Assembly: GCA_003166025.1 (NCBI GenBank)
Contig: PMWT01000205.1
Location: 1-38,083 of the forward strand
Length of the DNA: 38,083 nt
Reading direction: 5' to 3'
Origin: Acidimicrobiaceae bacterium
GTDB taxonomy: Bacteria > Actinomycetota > Acidimicrobiia > Acidimicrobiales > Palsa-688
The translations under genes were made by a program, and so were the position numbers. Below the pieces are notes generated by a model. The model was not told where the DNA came from, did not search any database, and worked only from the letters and a program-made list of their open reading frames with translations. Shown piece by piece: positions 1 through 9,336 of this stretch. Position 1 is the first letter of the stretch. Each line of letters starts with the position of its first letter.

Positions 1-1178
1 AGCATCCGCTTCTCGTTGTTGACGATGATCTCGGGCGCGCCCAGGTCGAGCAGCCTCTTCAACCGGTTGTTGCGGTTGATCACCCGGCGGTAGAGGTCGT
101 TCAGGTCGCTCGTGGCGAACCGGCCACCGTCGAGCTGGACCATCGGCCGCAACTCGGGCGGGATGACAGGGACGACGTCGAGGATCATGGCCCGGGGGTC
201 GTTGACCCGGCGCCCGGACTCGTCACGCCGATTAAAGGCGGAGACGATCTTGAGGCGCTTGATGGCTTTCTGCTTGCGCTGCACGGACAGGTGCCGCTTG
301 CCCTCATCAGGCTCGATCACCTCGCGCAGCTTTACTTCCTCCTCGTCGAGGTCGATCTCCTCGATCAACTGGGCGATGGCCTCGGCCCCCATACCGCCGC
401 GGAAATAATCGCCGAAGCGTTCCCGAAGTTCGCGCCACAGCAGCTCGTCCTCGATGATCTTGCGGCCGTGCAGGTCGCGGAACTCGTCGAACGCCCGGCG
501 GACCAGGTCCGCCTCGGCGTCGGCGTGGTCACGTATCGACGTGACCTCCTTTTCCACCTGACGCTGGCGGGCCTTCAGCTCGGAGTCCTTGGCCCCCTCG
601 CCCTCGAGCTTGGCCAGCTCCTCCTCGAGCTCCTTGTAGCGCCGGTCGATGTCGAGGTCGCGCTCGCGCACGATGTCGGCCAGCTCCTCGTTGAGCTCGA
701 CTTCCAGGTTGGGAAGGTCGGTGTGACGACGTTCTTCGTCCACCCAGGTCACGAGGTTGGCGGCGAAATAGATGACCTTCTCGAGCTGCTTGGCCTTGAG
801 CTCCTCGCGCGCCTCGGTGCCCATGAGCAGATAGGCGAGCCACGAGCGGGTACCGCGCAAATACCAAATGTGAACCACGGGAGCGGCCAGCTCGATGTGC
901 CCCATGCGTTCGCGCCTGACCTTGGACCGCGTGACTTCGACCCCGCAGCGCTCGCAGATGATGCCCTTGAAACGGACGCGCTTGTACTTGCCGCAGTAAC
1001 ACTCCCAGTCCTTGGTCGGGCCGAAGATCTTCTCGCAGAAGAGGCCGTCCTTCTCGGGCCGGAGGGTGCGGTAGTTGATGGTCTCGGGTTTTTTCACCTC
1101 GCCGTTGGACCACGTCCGAATGTCGTCGGCCGTGGCCAGCCCGATGCGCAGTTGCTCAAAATTGTTGACGTCCAACAT
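1..1178 (-). CDS. rpoC: RNA polymerase subunit beta' (5' part, runs off left edge)
   Basis: This is the first ~392 codons of the largest RNA polymerase subunit, read leftwards and cut by the window edge. The protein starts [15 protein letters not shown]. The N-terminal zinc-binding domain is intact, with cysteines at about 60, 62, 75 and 78 (CYCG ... CERCGV). A clamp/coiled-coil region rich in Glu and Lys follows, and the segment [20 protein letters not shown] near the left edge is the conserved lid/rudder-side part. The catalytic NADFDGD motif would lie beyond the window. The ATG is 3 nt after the rpoB stop and has a GAGAGGAG ribosome site inside the end of rpoB, so the two genes are translationally close and co-transcribed. 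Function is assigned from the family; only the missing 3' end is unknown. Confidence 0.97.
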   Translation of the reverse strand, partial: MLDVNNFEQLRIGLATADDIRTWSNGEVKKPETINYRTLRPEKDGLFCEKIFGPTKDWECYCGKYKRVRFKGIICERCGVEVTRSKVRRERMGHIELAAPVVHIWYLRGTRSWLAYLLMGTEAREELKAKQLEKVIYFAANLVTWVDEERRHTDLPNLEVELNEELADIVRERDLDIDRRYKELEEELAKLEGEGAKDSELKARQRQVEKEVTSIRDHADAEADLVRRAFDEFRDLHGRKIIEDELLWRELRERFGDYFRGGMGAEAIAQLIEEIDLDEEEVKLREVIEPDEGKRHLSVQRKQKAIKRLKIVSAFNRRDESGRRVNDPRAMILDVVPVIPPELRPMVQLDGGRFATSDLNDLYRRVINRNNRLKRLLDLGAPEIIVNNEKRM

Positions 1179-1181
1179 CGC

Positions 1182-4100
1182 CTAAAAACTCCTCTCGCTG
1201 GCGCGCCGCGCGTCTTCCTCGTCGGAACCCCTCTCGGGACGGCTGATGTCGATGCCCAGCTCTTCGGCCGTGCGGAACACGTCCTCGTCCAGCTCTCGCA
1301 TCTCGATCTGCTCGCCCGTGGTCGACAGGACTTCCACGTTGAGACAGAGGCTCTGCATTTCCTTGATGAGAACCTTGAAGCTCTCGGGTATCCCGGGCTC
1401 GGGGATATTGTCGCCCTTCACGATCGCCTCGTAGACCTTGACCCGGCCCAAGACGTCGTCCGACTTGATGGTGAGCAGTTCCTGGAGGGCATAAGCAGCC
1501 CCGTAAGCCTCCAGGGCCCAGACCTCCATTTCGCCGAACCGCTGGCCGCCGAACTGGGCCTTGCCGCCGAGAGGCTGCTGGGTGATCATCGAGTAAGGAC
1601 CGGTTGACCGGGCGTGGATCTTGTCGTCCACGAGGTGGGCCAGTTTGAGGATGTATATGTAGCCCACCGATATCGGGTTGTCGTACTCTTCGCCCGTCCG
1701 GCCGTTGAACAGCACGGCCTTGCCGTCGGGACCGATGAGCCGTCCGTGGTCGCCGTACTCCGTCCCGGGCGCCTCGGGGTGAAGGTTTTCGAAGATCTTC
1801 TTTATCGTCGGGTGCTTGCCGGCCTGGTCCTCTTCGTCCCAGTGGGCGCCGTCGAAGCTCGGCGTGGCCACGAAGCTGGCCGGCTCGGCCAACGGGCTCG
1901 TCTTGCGGTTCCGCTCGACCCGGGGCGACGGGCCCTTCCCGCCCACGTCCCAGCCCCAGCGGGCGGCCCAGCCGAGGTGGCTCTCGAGGACCTGGCCCAC
2001 GTTCATGCGGGAAGGGACCCCGAGGGGGTTGAGGATCATGTCCACGGGGGTGCCGTCGGCCAGGTGGGGCATGTCCTCGATAGGGAGGATCTTGGAAATG
2101 ACGCCCTTGTTGCCATGGCGGCCGGCCAGCTTGTCGCCCTCGGTGATCTTGCGCTTCTGGGCCACGTACACCCGCACGAGCTGGTTTACGCCGGGCGGTA
2201 GTTCGTGGGCGTCCTCCCTGGAGAAGACCCGGACGTCGATGACCTTGCCGGACTCACCGTGGGGCACCTTGAGCGAGGTGTCCCTCACCTCACGCGCCTT
2301 TTCCCCGAATATGGCTCGGAGCAGGCGCTCTTCGGGCGTGAGCTCGGTCTCGCCCTTGGGCGTGACCTTGCCCACCAGGACGTCGCCCGCCCCGACCTCG
2401 GCGCCGATGCGGATGATGCCCCGCTCGTCGAGGTCTTTCAGGATTTCTTCGGACAGGTTGGGGATGTCACGGGTGATCTCCTCGGCCCCAAGCTTGGTGT
2501 CCCGGGCGTCGACCTCGTGCTCCTCGATGTGGATCGACGACAGGACGTCGTCTTTGACGAGGCGCTCCGAGAGGATGATGGCGTCCTCGTAGTTGTAGCC
2601 CTCCCAGGGCATGAACGCGACCAGGAGGTTCTTCCCCAGGCCGAGCTCGCCTCCCTCGGTGGACGGCCCGTCGGCCAGGACGTCGCCCAGGCCTACCGGC
2701 TGGCCTTCTTCCACCACTATGCGCTGGTTGAAGCAGGTGTTCTGGTTGGAGCGACGGAACTTATAGACCGGGTACACCTTGCGCCCGAGCGACCGGCCGT
2801 ACCGGTCCGTCTGGCCCTCCTTGTACTCGATGGTCACGTGCTCGCCCGAGATCTCGACCACCGTGCCCGTCCCTTCGGCCAACAGCACGTCGCCCGTGTC
2901 GCGCGCCGCCCGGCCTTCCACGCCCGTGCCCACAAAGGGTGCTTCCGGGCGCACGAGGGGCACGGCCTGCTTCTGCATGTTGGCCCCCATGAGGGCCCGG
3001 TTGGCGTCGTCGTGCTCGATGAAGGGGATCAGGGCCGTCGAGATGGAGACGATCTGCTTGGGGGAGACGTCCATCAGGTCGACTTCCGACGGGGGCACGA
3101 AGTCGACCTCGCTGGTCGTGCCATAGGTGGTGCCGCCGGCGCCGACGCGCACGCCAGGGCCCTGCGGAGCGCGCCTCACGAGCACGCGCTGGTCGGTGAG
3201 GGTCCCGTCCGGGGCCAACTTGGCGTTGGCCTGGGCGATGACGTACTCCTCCTCCTCGTCTGCCGCCAGGTAGGTGATCTCGTCGGTGACCGTGCCGCCC
3301 ACCACCCGGCGGTACGGCGTCTCGATGAAGCCGTACTCGTTGATCCGCCCGTAGGTGGCCAGGTGGCCGATGAGGCCGATGTTGGGGCCTTCGGGCGTCT
3401 CGATCGGGCACATGCGCCCGTAGTGGGAGCTGTGCACGTCCCGGACCTCGAACCCGGCCCTCTCCCTCGACAGGCCGCCCGGGCCCATGGCCGAGAGGCG
3501 GCGCTTGTGGGTGAGACCGGACAGGGGGTTGGTCTGGTCCATGAACTGCGAGAGCTGGCTGGTGCCGAAGAACTCCTTGATCGCCGCCACCACGGGACGG
3601 ATGTTGATCAACGTCTGGGGGGTGATGGCTTCGACGTCCTGAGTGGTCATACGCTCACGCACGACCCGCTCCATGCGGGACAACCCGACTCTCACCTGGT
3701 TCTGGATCAGCTCGCCCACCGAGCGCACCCGCCGGTTGGCGAAGTGGTCCTGGTCGTCCAGGCGGTAACCCGCCTCGCCCTGGGCCAGGTGGAGAAGGTA
3801 GGTGCTCGCCGCCAGCACCTCGCTCTTTGAGAGCACGGTCTGGTCATGGGCCGGCCGGTCAAGCTCGATGTCGAAAAGCGAAGCGATCTTGCCGATCTCG
3901 GGGCCCAATTTGCGGTCGAGCTTGTAGCGGCCCACGCGCGTCAAGTCATAACGCTTGGAATTGAAGAACGCGTTCTCGAAATAGGCGCGGGCGGACTCTA
4001 CCGAGGGAGGCTCACCGGGGCGGGCGCGCTTATAGATTTCGAGCAGCGCGTCTTCCTGCGACGGGGCCAGCTCGCGCTCGCGCTCCCACTGCGGTTCGAG

Positions 4101-4757
4101 GAACTGGAAATGCCGAACGAAACGCTCCAGGAACGCCTCGTCGGCATAACCCAGGGCGCGCAGCAGCGTGAAAAGAGACAGACGCCGCTTGCGAGCGACC
4201 CGCGACCCGGCAGTAATGTCCTTGCCCGGTTTGGCTTCGACGTCGAACTCGATCCACTCGCCACGGTACGGGTGCACGGTGCCCGTCACGATCGTCTTCG
4301 CGTCCCGACCAGGCTGGAAGATCACCCCCGGGGAACGGACGAGCTGCGATACGACAACGCGCTCGGTGCCGTTGATGATGAAAGTGCCGCGGTCCGTCAT
4401 CACGGGGAAGTCACCCATGAAAACTGTCTGCTCTTTGATCTCGCCGGTATTGGCATTCTGGAACTGCGCCCGCACGAAAATGGGCGCAGCATAAGTCATG
4501 TCCTTTTCCTTGCACTCCTCTACCGAAAATTTCGGAGGTGGACGCAGGTCCTGGTCGCTCGGGTCGAACTCCAAGATGAGCTTGAGCGAGCCCGAGAAGT
4601 CTTCGATGGGGCTGATGTCGCGGAATGCCTCCGCCAAGCCCTTATCTAGGAACCACTGGAAGGAGTCGCGTTGAACTGAGATCAGATCCGGGGGCGGCAG
4701 GACCTCGTCAAGGTTGGCAAACGAGAAGCGCTCCCGGGTAACGGGGCGAGACGGCAA
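1182..4757 (-). CDS. rpoB: RNA polymerase subunit beta
   Basis: This is the 1191-residue catalytic beta subunit of RNA polymerase, a normal length for actinobacteria. The start is TTG at 4757, with AAGGAG 7 nt upstream; no ATG fits better. The rifampicin-binding region is recognisable around residues 400-430 ([10 protein letters not shown], then [13 protein letters not shown]). Relative to the E. coli/Mycobacterium consensus, residue 409 is Thr where Asn is usual (E. coli 518) and residue 424 is Met where Leu is usual (E. coli 533). The main resistance positions (Asp516, His526 and Ser531 in E. coli numbering) keep their sensitive-type residues. C-terminal motifs HARSTGPYS and [20 protein letters not shown] are intact. 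It is followed 3 nt later by rpoC. It lies 283 nt downstream of rplL, in a gap with its own promoter candidates. Confidence 0.98.
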   Translation of the reverse strand: MPSRPVTRERFSFANLDEVLPPPDLISVQRDSFQWFLDKGLAEAFRDISPIEDFSGSLKLILEFDPSDQDLRPPPKFSVEECKEKDMTYAAPIFVRAQFQNANTGEIKEQTVFMGDFPVMTDRGTFIINGTERVVVSQLVRSPGVIFQPGRDAKTIVTGTVHPYRGEWIEFDVEAKPGKDITAGSRVARKRRLSLFTLLRALGYADEAFLERFVRHFQFLEPQWERERELAPSQEDALLEIYKRARPGEPPSVESARAYFENAFFNSKRYDLTRVGRYKLDRKLGPEIGKIASLFDIELDRPAHDQTVLSKSEVLAASTYLLHLAQGEAGYRLDDQDHFANRRVRSVGELIQNQVRVGLSRMERVVRERMTTQDVEAITPQTLINIRPVVAAIKEFFGTSQLSQFMDQTNPLSGLTHKRRLSAMGPGGLSRERAGFEVRDVHSSHYGRMCPIETPEGPNIGLIGHLATYGRINEYGFIETPYRRVVGGTVTDEITYLAADEEEEYVIAQANAKLAPDGTLTDQRVLVRRAPQGPGVRVGAGGTTYGTTSEVDFVPPSEVDLMDVSPKQIVSISTALIPFIEHDDANRALMGANMQKQAVPLVRPEAPFVGTGVEGRAARDTGDVLLAEGTGTVVEISGEHVTIEYKEGQTDRYGRSLGRKVYPVYKFRRSNQNTCFNQRIVVEEGQPVGLGDVLADGPSTEGGELGLGKNLLVAFMPWEGYNYEDAIILSERLVKDDVLSSIHIEEHEVDARDTKLGAEEITRDIPNLSEEILKDLDERGIIRIGAEVGAGDVLVGKVTPKGETELTPEERLLRAIFGEKAREVRDTSLKVPHGESGKVIDVRVFSREDAHELPPGVNQLVRVYVAQKRKITEGDKLAGRHGNKGVISKILPIEDMPHLADGTPVDMILNPLGVPSRMNVGQVLESHLGWAARWGWDVGGKGPSPRVERNRKTSPLAEPASFVATPSFDGAHWDEEDQAGKHPTIKKIFENLHPEAPGTEYGDHGRLIGPDGKAVLFNGRTGEEYDNPISVGYIYILKLAHLVDDKIHARSTGPYSMITQQPLGGKAQFGGQRFGEMEVWALEAYGAAYALQELLTIKSDDVLGRVKVYEAIVKGDNIPEPGIPESFKVLIKEMQSLCLNVEVLSTTGEQIEMRELDEDVFRTAEELGIDISRPERGSDEEDARRASERSF

Positions 4758-4853
4758 GGACTTACTCCTTGGAAGATGCGGTGGCCACAGGGGCGCGCCA
4801 AGCCTCCGCCCAAGTTACCAAGGACGCGGAAGGACAGGGCACGGCAACTGACC

Positions 4854-4883
4854 ACTATACAACGTCCAGTCGGGACGCGGCAA
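4854..4883 (-). promoter_or_regulatory. Candidate promoter for rpoBC
   Basis: On the minus strand a TTGCCG (-35, 4878-4883) is followed after 18 nt by TATAGT (-10, 4854-4859), about 95 nt before the rpoB start. This fits the sigma-70/SigA pattern and would let rpoBC be transcribed independently of the ribosomal protein genes. It is called from sequence alone. Confidence 0.5.
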
Positions 4884-4917
4884 GCACTTGCGCACATATC
4901 CAGCGCCTCTAAAGGAC

Positions 4918-4946
4918 AGGGTAAGCGAGCAAGCCGCGCCGGTCAA
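4918..4946 (-). promoter_or_regulatory. Second candidate promoter upstream of rpoB
   Basis: On the minus strand TTGACC (4941-4946) and TACCCT (4918-4923) are separated by 17 nt. The -35 is better, and the -10 poorer, than in the candidate nearer rpoB. It lies just beyond the GC-rich hairpin that follows rplL, as expected for a promoter restoring transcription after attenuation. Confidence 0.35.
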
Positions 4947-4973
4947 GCACTTCTCTCTCGCGCCCGTCCGGGC

Positions 4974-5007
4974 GGGCGGGCGGCGCGCTGCACCTGCACG
5001 CCCGCCC
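4974..5007 (-). terminator. Hairpin between rplL and rpoB (possible attenuator)
   Basis: Perfect 9-bp GC arms (GGGCGGGCG at 4974-4982 and CGCCCGCCC at 4999-5007) flank a 16-nt loop, 34 nt after the rplL stop. A second small inverted repeat, CGCCCG-TC-CGGGCG (4961-4974), abuts it. No U-tract follows on the minus strand. It is therefore more likely a partial terminator/attenuator or RNA-processing hairpin than a strong intrinsic terminator, consistent with the usual drop in transcription between rplJL and rpoBC. Confidence 0.5.
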
Positions 5008-5040
5008 AGGCCCGGGACGCCTAGGCCCAGGGATGGGCCG

Positions 5041-5433
5041 TTACTTGAGCTCGACGGTGGCGCCGGCCCCTTCGAGCTGCGCCTTCGCCTTGTCGGCGTC
5101 CTCCTTGCTGACCTTTTCAAGCACGGTCTTAGGAGCCCCGTCGACCAGGTCCTTGGCCTCCTTCAGGCCCAGGTTAGTGAGCGCGCGCACTTCCTTGATC
5201 ACTTGGATCTTCTTGTCTCCGGCGCCGGTGAGCACGACGTCGAACTCCTCCTGCTCCTCCTTGACCGGCTCCGCAGGGCCGGCGCTGGCCGGGCCGGCGG
5301 CGCCGGCGGCGACAGGAGCGGCGGCGGTGACGCCGAAGCGCTCCTCGAAGGCCTTGAGCAACTCGGAAAGTTCGAGGACGGTCATGGTGGAGATGGACTC
5401 GAGGATCTCATCCTGGGACAACTTGGTAGGCAT
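5041..5433 (-). CDS. rplL: 50S ribosomal protein L7/L12
   Basis: This 130-residue protein forms the L12 stalk that recruits translation factors to the ribosome. Residues 1-35 are the dimerising N-terminal helices (starting [14 protein letters not shown]). An Ala/Pro/Gly-rich hinge follows at about 36-57. The globular C-terminal domain carries the signature [20 protein letters not shown], then LVDGAPKTV, and ends GATVELK. Length is typical. The ATG has AGGAG about 11 nt upstream. It lies 109 nt downstream of rplJ on the same strand, in the standard rplJL arrangement, and is followed by a strong hairpin before rpoB. Confidence 0.98.
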   Translation of the reverse strand: MPTKLSQDEILESISTMTVLELSELLKAFEERFGVTAAAPVAAGAAGPASAGPAEPVKEEQEEFDVVLTGAGDKKIQVIKEVRALTNLGLKEAKDLVDGAPKTVLEKVSKEDADKAKAQLEGAGATVELK

Positions 5434-5542
5434 TGGTCTTGTGCTCCTGGTCTTGGTCGTGGTTTGGGGTGCTGGTCGGGTTCTCGGACGGGCCCGGCGG
5501 CAAGTGCCGGGGCCTAGTAGGGGACGTTGGGGGCTGTCCGGG

Positions 5543-6079
5543 TCAGCCCTCGCCGGCGGCCTCGCGCTGGTCTCTCAGCGCGGCCAGCCCGTAGGCGAAG
5601 TTGCGGGGCACGGCGGCCAGCAGGCCGGCCAAGGCTTGCATCGGAGCCGCCAGTCCGCCCGCCAGGCGGGCCAGCAGGACCTCTCGCGACGGGAGGTCGG
5701 CCAGCGCCACGGTCGCCTCGACGCCCAGCACGGACTTCCCGAGCAGGCCGCCCTTGATGACCATCAGAGGGTTGGCCCGGGCAAAGTCCCTCAGGGCCTT
5801 GGTGACGGCGGCGGCATCGCCGCGTACGAAGGTGAGGGCCGTGGGCCCGACGAGCAGCTCGGCGAAGCTCCCGGGGCCACCCTGGTCGGCAGCTATGCGC
5901 ACCAGGGTGTTCTTGAAGATCCGGTACTCACCGCCTAGAGGGGCGAGGCTCCGCCTGAGCGCAGCCAGGTCTTTGACCTTAAGGCCCCGGTACTCGGTCA
6001 CAATGACGGCGTCAGCCTGGTCCAGGCGCGCACGCACGTCGTCGACGACTGCAACTTTTTCGGGCCTTGGGTTACCCAT
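5543..6079 (-). CDS. rplJ: 50S ribosomal protein L10
   Basis: L10 is the 178-residue base of the L12 stalk and normally also the translational repressor of rplJL. The ATG at 6079 ([16 protein letters not shown]) was chosen because AAGGAG sits 7 nt upstream. A longer reading frame to 6166 would run into the leader hairpin and has no homology. Typical features are [17 protein letters not shown] near residue 30-50, FKNTLVRIA near 60, and a C-terminal helix that binds L12 dimers. It is preceded by a 186-nt leader with a strong stem-loop and followed by rplL. Confidence 0.97.
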   Translation of the reverse strand: MGNPRPEKVAVVDDVRARLDQADAVIVTEYRGLKVKDLAALRRSLAPLGGEYRIFKNTLVRIAADQGGPGSFAELLVGPTALTFVRGDAAAVTKALRDFARANPLMVIKGGLLGKSVLGVEATVALADLPSREVLLARLAGGLAAPMQALAGLLAAVPRNFAYGLAALRDQREAAGEG

Positions 6080-6242
6080 TGCCACTCCTTGTCTCGTGGT
6101 GCTCTGAACGCGAGCGCGCACACCATCAAGGAGTGCCAGCTCGCCTCGTCGGGTCGGGCCTACCACCTGGTCGGAGGGGCCCGCTTAGGCGCCGGTCAGG
6201 GCGCACCGGATTTCTACGGCGTTATGTAAGTCATCGATTGTA
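6080..6242 (-). promoter_or_regulatory. Probable L10 leader (autoregulatory 5' UTR of rplJL) with possible -10
   Basis: The 186-nt gap between rplA and rplJ is unusually long for this tight operon. It holds a hairpin with arms CGGGCC (6155-6160) and GGCCCG (6178-6183) and an inner helix of 4 pairs around one mismatch (6163-6167 with 6173-6177). In many bacteria this spot encodes the L10-binding leader RNA that represses rplJL translation; the identification here rests on position and structure only. A TACAAT at 6237-6242 could be a -10, but no good -35 is seen. Confidence 0.45.
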
Positions 6243-6265
6243 GCCCAGCTCGGCAGGAGACGAGC

Positions 6266-7000
6266 TCAGCCAGCGGCTGCGCTAGCCAGTTCCTCATCGG
6301 TGAGCCGCAATCGGGCCGGGTCGACGTCGATGCCCGGGCCCATGGTCGGCGACATCGACACCGCCTTCACGTAGCGGCCCTTGGAAGCGGCGGGCTTGAC
6401 CCGCTGCAGCTCGTCGATAACGGCACGGAAGTTGATGAGCAACTGGTCGCGCGAGAAGCTCACCTTGCCTATCGGTACCTGCACCACACCACGGCTCCGG
6501 GCATCGGCCCGGTACTCGACACGCCCTCCTTTGAACTCGGCCACCGCCCGTCCGACATCGGTGGTGACGGTGCCCGTCTTGGGGTTGGGCATGAGGCCCC
6601 GAGGGCCCAACTTGCGCCCCAGCCGGCCCACCTGGCCCATGAGGTCGGGCGTCGCTATGGCGACGTCGAAGTCCATAAAGCCGCCGTCGACCCTGGCCAC
6701 CAGGTCGTCCGAGCCTACGATGTCGGCCCCGGCGTCTCGGGCGGCCTGGGCCGCTTCGCCGGCGGCGAAGACCGCCACCCGCACGCTCTTGCCGGTCCCG
6801 GCAGGCAGCGAAACGGTACCCCGCAACACCTGGTCCGCCTTGCGGGGGTCTATGCCCAGGCGTACAGCCAACTCGACGCTCTCGTCGAAACCAGCACGAG
6901 CGACGTCTTTGACCAGGTCGAGCGCCTCGACGGGACTGTAAAGGCGTTGGGGGACGACCTTCTTAGCGGCCGCCACGTATTTCTTTCCTCTTTTCGGCAT
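6266..7000 (-). CDS. rplA: 50S ribosomal protein L1
   Basis: L1 (244 residues) forms the mobile stalk at the ribosomal E site. It starts MPKRGKKYVAAAKKV with GGGAGG 6 nt upstream of the ATG. Recognisable signatures are LAVRLGIDPRKADQVLRGTV (residues ~42-61), the L1 signature LGRKLGPRGLMPNPKTGTV (~128-146), and near the C-terminus a segment ending SPTMGPGIDVD. It follows rplK by 63 nt in the usual rplKA order. Length is normal. Confidence 0.98.
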   Translation of the reverse strand: MPKRGKKYVAAAKKVVPQRLYSPVEALDLVKDVARAGFDESVELAVRLGIDPRKADQVLRGTVSLPAGTGKSVRVAVFAAGEAAQAARDAGADIVGSDDLVARVDGGFMDFDVAIATPDLMGQVGRLGRKLGPRGLMPNPKTGTVTTDVGRAVAEFKGGRVEYRADARSRGVVQVPIGKVSFSRDQLLINFRAVIDELQRVKPAASKGRYVKAVSMSPTMGPGIDVDPARLRLTDEELASAAAG

Positions 7001-7063
7001 TGATGCCTCCCTCGGTAGTAACCCGCCGAGGTGAGGTCTTCCCCGGCCGTGGTCTGTGTCCTT

Positions 7064-7489
7064 TTAGCCGACTTTTACGCCCATGGACCGGGCGGTCCCC
7101 GCCACCTGCGCCTTAGCCGCCTCGAGATCGTAGGCGTTGAGGTCCGGCATCTTGATCTGGGCGATCTTGGTGACCTGAGCGTCGCTCAGTGTACCGGCCA
7201 CCTCTCGACCAGCCGTACTGGCCCCCTTGGGTATCCCGAGCTCCTGGCGGATGAGGACCGCGGTGGGGGGTGTCTTCAGTATGAACGTGAAGCTGCGGTC
7301 CGAGAAGATGGTGACTTCAACGGGTATGACCTGGCCCACCTTGTCCTCGGTGGCGGCGTTGTACTGCTTGACGAACTCCATCGTCTGGATGCCGTGGGGG
7401 CCCAGGGCGGTGCCCACCGGAGGCGCCGGAGTGGCCTTGCCCGCCGGCAACTGGATTCGGACTATCGCTGTGACTTGGCGCTTGGCCAT
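7064..7489 (-). CDS. rplK: 50S ribosomal protein L11
   Basis: L11 (141 residues) binds the GTPase-associated centre of 23S rRNA. It starts MAKRQVTAIVRIQLPAGKA and carries PAPPVGTALGPHGI (residues ~22-35) and the C-terminal KMPDLNAYDLEAA signature. GAGGAG lies 7 nt before the ATG. It lies between nusG and rplA, as in nearly all bacteria. Confidence 0.98.
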   Translation of the reverse strand: MAKRQVTAIVRIQLPAGKATPAPPVGTALGPHGIQTMEFVKQYNAATEDKVGQVIPVEVTIFSDRSFTFILKTPPTAVLIRQELGIPKGASTAGREVAGTLSDAQVTKIAQIKMPDLNAYDLEAAKAQVAGTARSMGVKVG

Positions 7490-7550
7490 GGGGACGCTCC
7501 TCTTGCTCTCGGCTTTGCGGGCTCTCTGGCTACGTGGGGCTAAAGAGCGC

Positions 7551-8273
7551 TCAGAGCTTCGCCACTTGGGCGAACTCGAACTCTACCGGGGTCTCTCGGC
7601 CGAAGATATTGACCAGGACTTTGAGCTTGAGCTGGTCTTCGTTGATCTCGGCGATGGTGCCGCTGAAGTCGGCGAACGGCCCTTCCCTGACCCGGACCGA
7701 TTCTCCCACCTCGTACTCGAGGCGGGGACGGCTCTTCTTCTGGGCAGCGGCCCCCTCCGGCTTCACGGCCAGGATGTTGTCGACCTCGCGCTTGGACAGC
7801 GGCGTCGGCCGGGCTCCCAGGCCGACGAAGCCCGTCACGCCGGGCGTGTTGCGGACCACATACCACGAGTCGTCGTCGAGGTCCATACGGACCATCAGGT
7901 AGCCGGGAAAAACCTTGCGGGACACGACCTGGCGCTTGCCGTTTTTCAGCTCCACGACGTCTTCCATGGGGATGACGACCTCGAAGATGCGGTCCTCCAT
8001 GTTCATCGAGGAGATCCGGCTCTCGAGGTTTGACTTAACCTTGTTCTCGTAACCGGCGTACGTATGTACGACGTACCACCGTCCGGGCCGGTCGTACGGG
8101 CTCTCGGGCGGTTTGACCACGTCCTCGGTCCCTGCGTCGCCCACCACCTCGGCGACCTGGACGTCGACGATGGCCTGGGGAGCCGCCTCCCATCCGTTGC
8201 GGCGCTTGCGCGCCGCTTTGACGCCCACCGGGGCGGCGTCCTCGATCTGACCGGTTTCAAGATCTTCTGCCAT
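7551..8273 (-). CDS. nusG: Transcription termination/antitermination factor NusG
   Basis: This 240-residue NusG/Spt5 family factor binds the polymerase clamp and couples transcription to Rho or ribosomes. An acidic N-terminal extension of ~60 residues, common in actinobacteria, precedes the NGN domain ([20 protein letters not shown], later [12 protein letters not shown] and [10 protein letters not shown]). The C-terminal KOW domain contains [18 protein letters not shown] and ends near [12 protein letters not shown] chose the ATG at 8273, with AAAGG 5 nt upstream. An in-frame GTG at 8309 would add 12 residues and cannot be excluded. It lies 53 nt after secE and upstream of rplK. Confidence 0.96.
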   Translation of the reverse strand: MAEDLETGQIEDAAPVGVKAARKRRNGWEAAPQAIVDVQVAEVVGDAGTEDVVKPPESPYDRPGRWYVVHTYAGYENKVKSNLESRISSMNMEDRIFEVVIPMEDVVELKNGKRQVVSRKVFPGYLMVRMDLDDDSWYVVRNTPGVTGFVGLGARPTPLSKREVDNILAVKPEGAAAQKKSRPRLEYEVGESVRVREGPFADFSGTIAEINEDQLKLKVLVNIFGRETPVEFEFAQVAKL

Positions 8274-8326
8274 CACTACCTTTGCCACTTGCGCCTGTTC
8301 GGGCTCCACGGACCAGCCTGGCGCGT

Positions 8327-8635
8327 TTACTTGAACAGCTGGGTGGAGCCGAGCGAGTACACGTAGTCGATCGCGTACACCAGCGCCATCACGAAGGCCA
8401 GGGTGAAGAAGACCACAGTGGAGTAGTTGAACAGCTCTGCTCGCTTGGGCTTCATCACCTTGCGCAGCTCGAGGATGACCTCGTCGATGAACTGGCGGGG
8501 GTGGAAACCGCCCCGGGAGGGGCCCGTGGGTGGGCGGCGCTCGTTTGATCGCAGCGCCGGCATGCCCTCGGCATCGAGGGTGCCCTGGCGCTGCAGGAGC
8601 CGCTTTTGCTCTCGGTTGTACTCGCTTGTGCTCAC
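8327..8635 (-). CDS. secE: Preprotein translocase subunit SecE
   Basis: SecE is a small membrane subunit of the SecYEG channel. This 102-residue protein has a charged N-terminal extension of ~48 residues, then the amphipathic helix [20 protein letters not shown] and one membrane segment ([20 protein letters not shown]), ending shortly after. That single-TM architecture is typical of Gram-positive SecE. The start is GTG at 8635 with GGGAAGG upstream. It lies between tRNA-Trp (31 nt upstream) and nusG, the classic trpT-secE-nusG order. Confidence 0.95.
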   Translation of the reverse strand: MSTSEYNREQKRLLQRQGTLDAEGMPALRSNERRPPTGPSRGGFHPRQFIDEVILELRKVMKPKRAELFNYSTVVFFTLAFVMALVYAIDYVYSLGSTQLFK

Positions 8636-8665
8636 GTCAGTGACCTTCCCATATTAAGCCTTGTG

Positions 8666-8739
8666 CAGGGCAGGAGGGACTTGAACCCCCAACCGCCGGT
8701 TTTGGAGACCGGTGCTCTGCCAAATTGAGCTACTGCCCT
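8666..8739 (-). tRNA. trpT: tRNA-Trp (anticodon CCA)
   Basis: A full cloverleaf is visible: acceptor AGGGCAG/CTGCCCT (perfect 7 bp), D stem GCTC/GAGC, anticodon stem CCGGT/ACCGG around loop CTCCAAA (anticodon CCA), T stem GGGGG/CCCTC with loop TTCAAGT, and discriminator G. The 3' CCA is not encoded. It is immediately upstream of secE. Confidence 0.97.
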
Positions 8740-8850
8740 CTGGAGCCTTGCCATCCGGCGGCCTGGACCCGCGCTCAGGCCCCGACCGGGTCGAGAATAG
8801 CACCGATGCTGCCCGACGCGTTCGGCGGCGCCGTCCCTGGCGGCCCGGAA

Positions 8851-9336
8851 CTAACCGTGGGTCACCCGCAGCGGAGGCCCGAACTTGAGCGCGCCCATGG
8901 CGACCGGAGAGCGCCGCGGCGGACGCACCGGACCAGAACGGGCCACCATGGCCCCGGCGCCGACCGCGGCCAGACCGATCGTGACCAGTGCGCAGGCGAC
9001 CAGCCAGCGCTCGCGCCTTTCCCGGTCGACCGGGCGCTGCCTCCGGCCGACCAGCCCCTGGCTGAGCGCCGTCAAGGTCTCGCCGATCAGCTCAGGAGCA
9101 GGCAAGAGCACGGGCTCGTTCCTCAGGCTGCGCAACACCCGCAGCAACCGGCGGTAACCGGCCAGTTCGGCCTGGCAGGCCAGGCACGAGGCGAGGTGGT
9201 CGGCCATGGCCCGGCTCGGCCGCCTGCTCCCGTCCACCACAAGGGGCAGCTCGGCGGCCACAGCTTCGCAGCTGACCAGGGCCCGGAGGTGCCCGGGCGA
9301 GCGGCGGGGGACCTCAGCTGGCCACGGCATCGTCAT
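8851..9336 (-). CDS. Membrane anti-sigma factor with zinc-finger (ZAS) domain
   Basis: This 161-residue protein probably holds the upstream-encoded ECF sigma factor inactive at the membrane. Near residue 45 it has the zinc-binding anti-sigma motif H-x3-C-x2-C (HLASCLAC), preceded by a conserved Cys (VSCEAV). A single hydrophobic stretch, WLVACALVTIGLAAVGAGAM (about residues 118-137), follows, with a short positively charged tail outside. The ATG at 9336 overlaps the 3' end of the sigma gene by 23 nt; a second ATG two codons later is equally possible. Overlap of a sigma/anti-sigma pair implies translational coupling. The inducing signal is not evident. Confidence 0.85.
   Translation of the reverse strand: MTMPWPAEVPRRSPGHLRALVSCEAVAAELPLVVDGSRRPSRAMADHLASCLACQAELAGYRRLLRVLRSLRNEPVLLPAPELIGETLTALSQGLVGRRQRPVDRERRERWLVACALVTIGLAAVGAGAMVARSGPVRPPRRSPVAMGALKFGPPLRVTHG

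Noticed and set aside
291-1607. Long plus-strand open frame (438 codons) across the rpoC/rpoB boundary
   Set aside because: It is antisense to strongly conserved rpoC and rpoB, is Leu/Asp/Val/Gly/His-skewed as GC-rich antisense frames are, and has no recognisable domain.
2205-3830. 541-codon plus-strand open frame inside rpoB
   Set aside because: It is the antisense shadow of rpoB, with no ribosome site and low-complexity composition.
6080-6166. Longer start for rplJ
   Set aside because: The added residues do not resemble L10 and would occupy the leader hairpin. The ATG at 6079 has AAGGAG.
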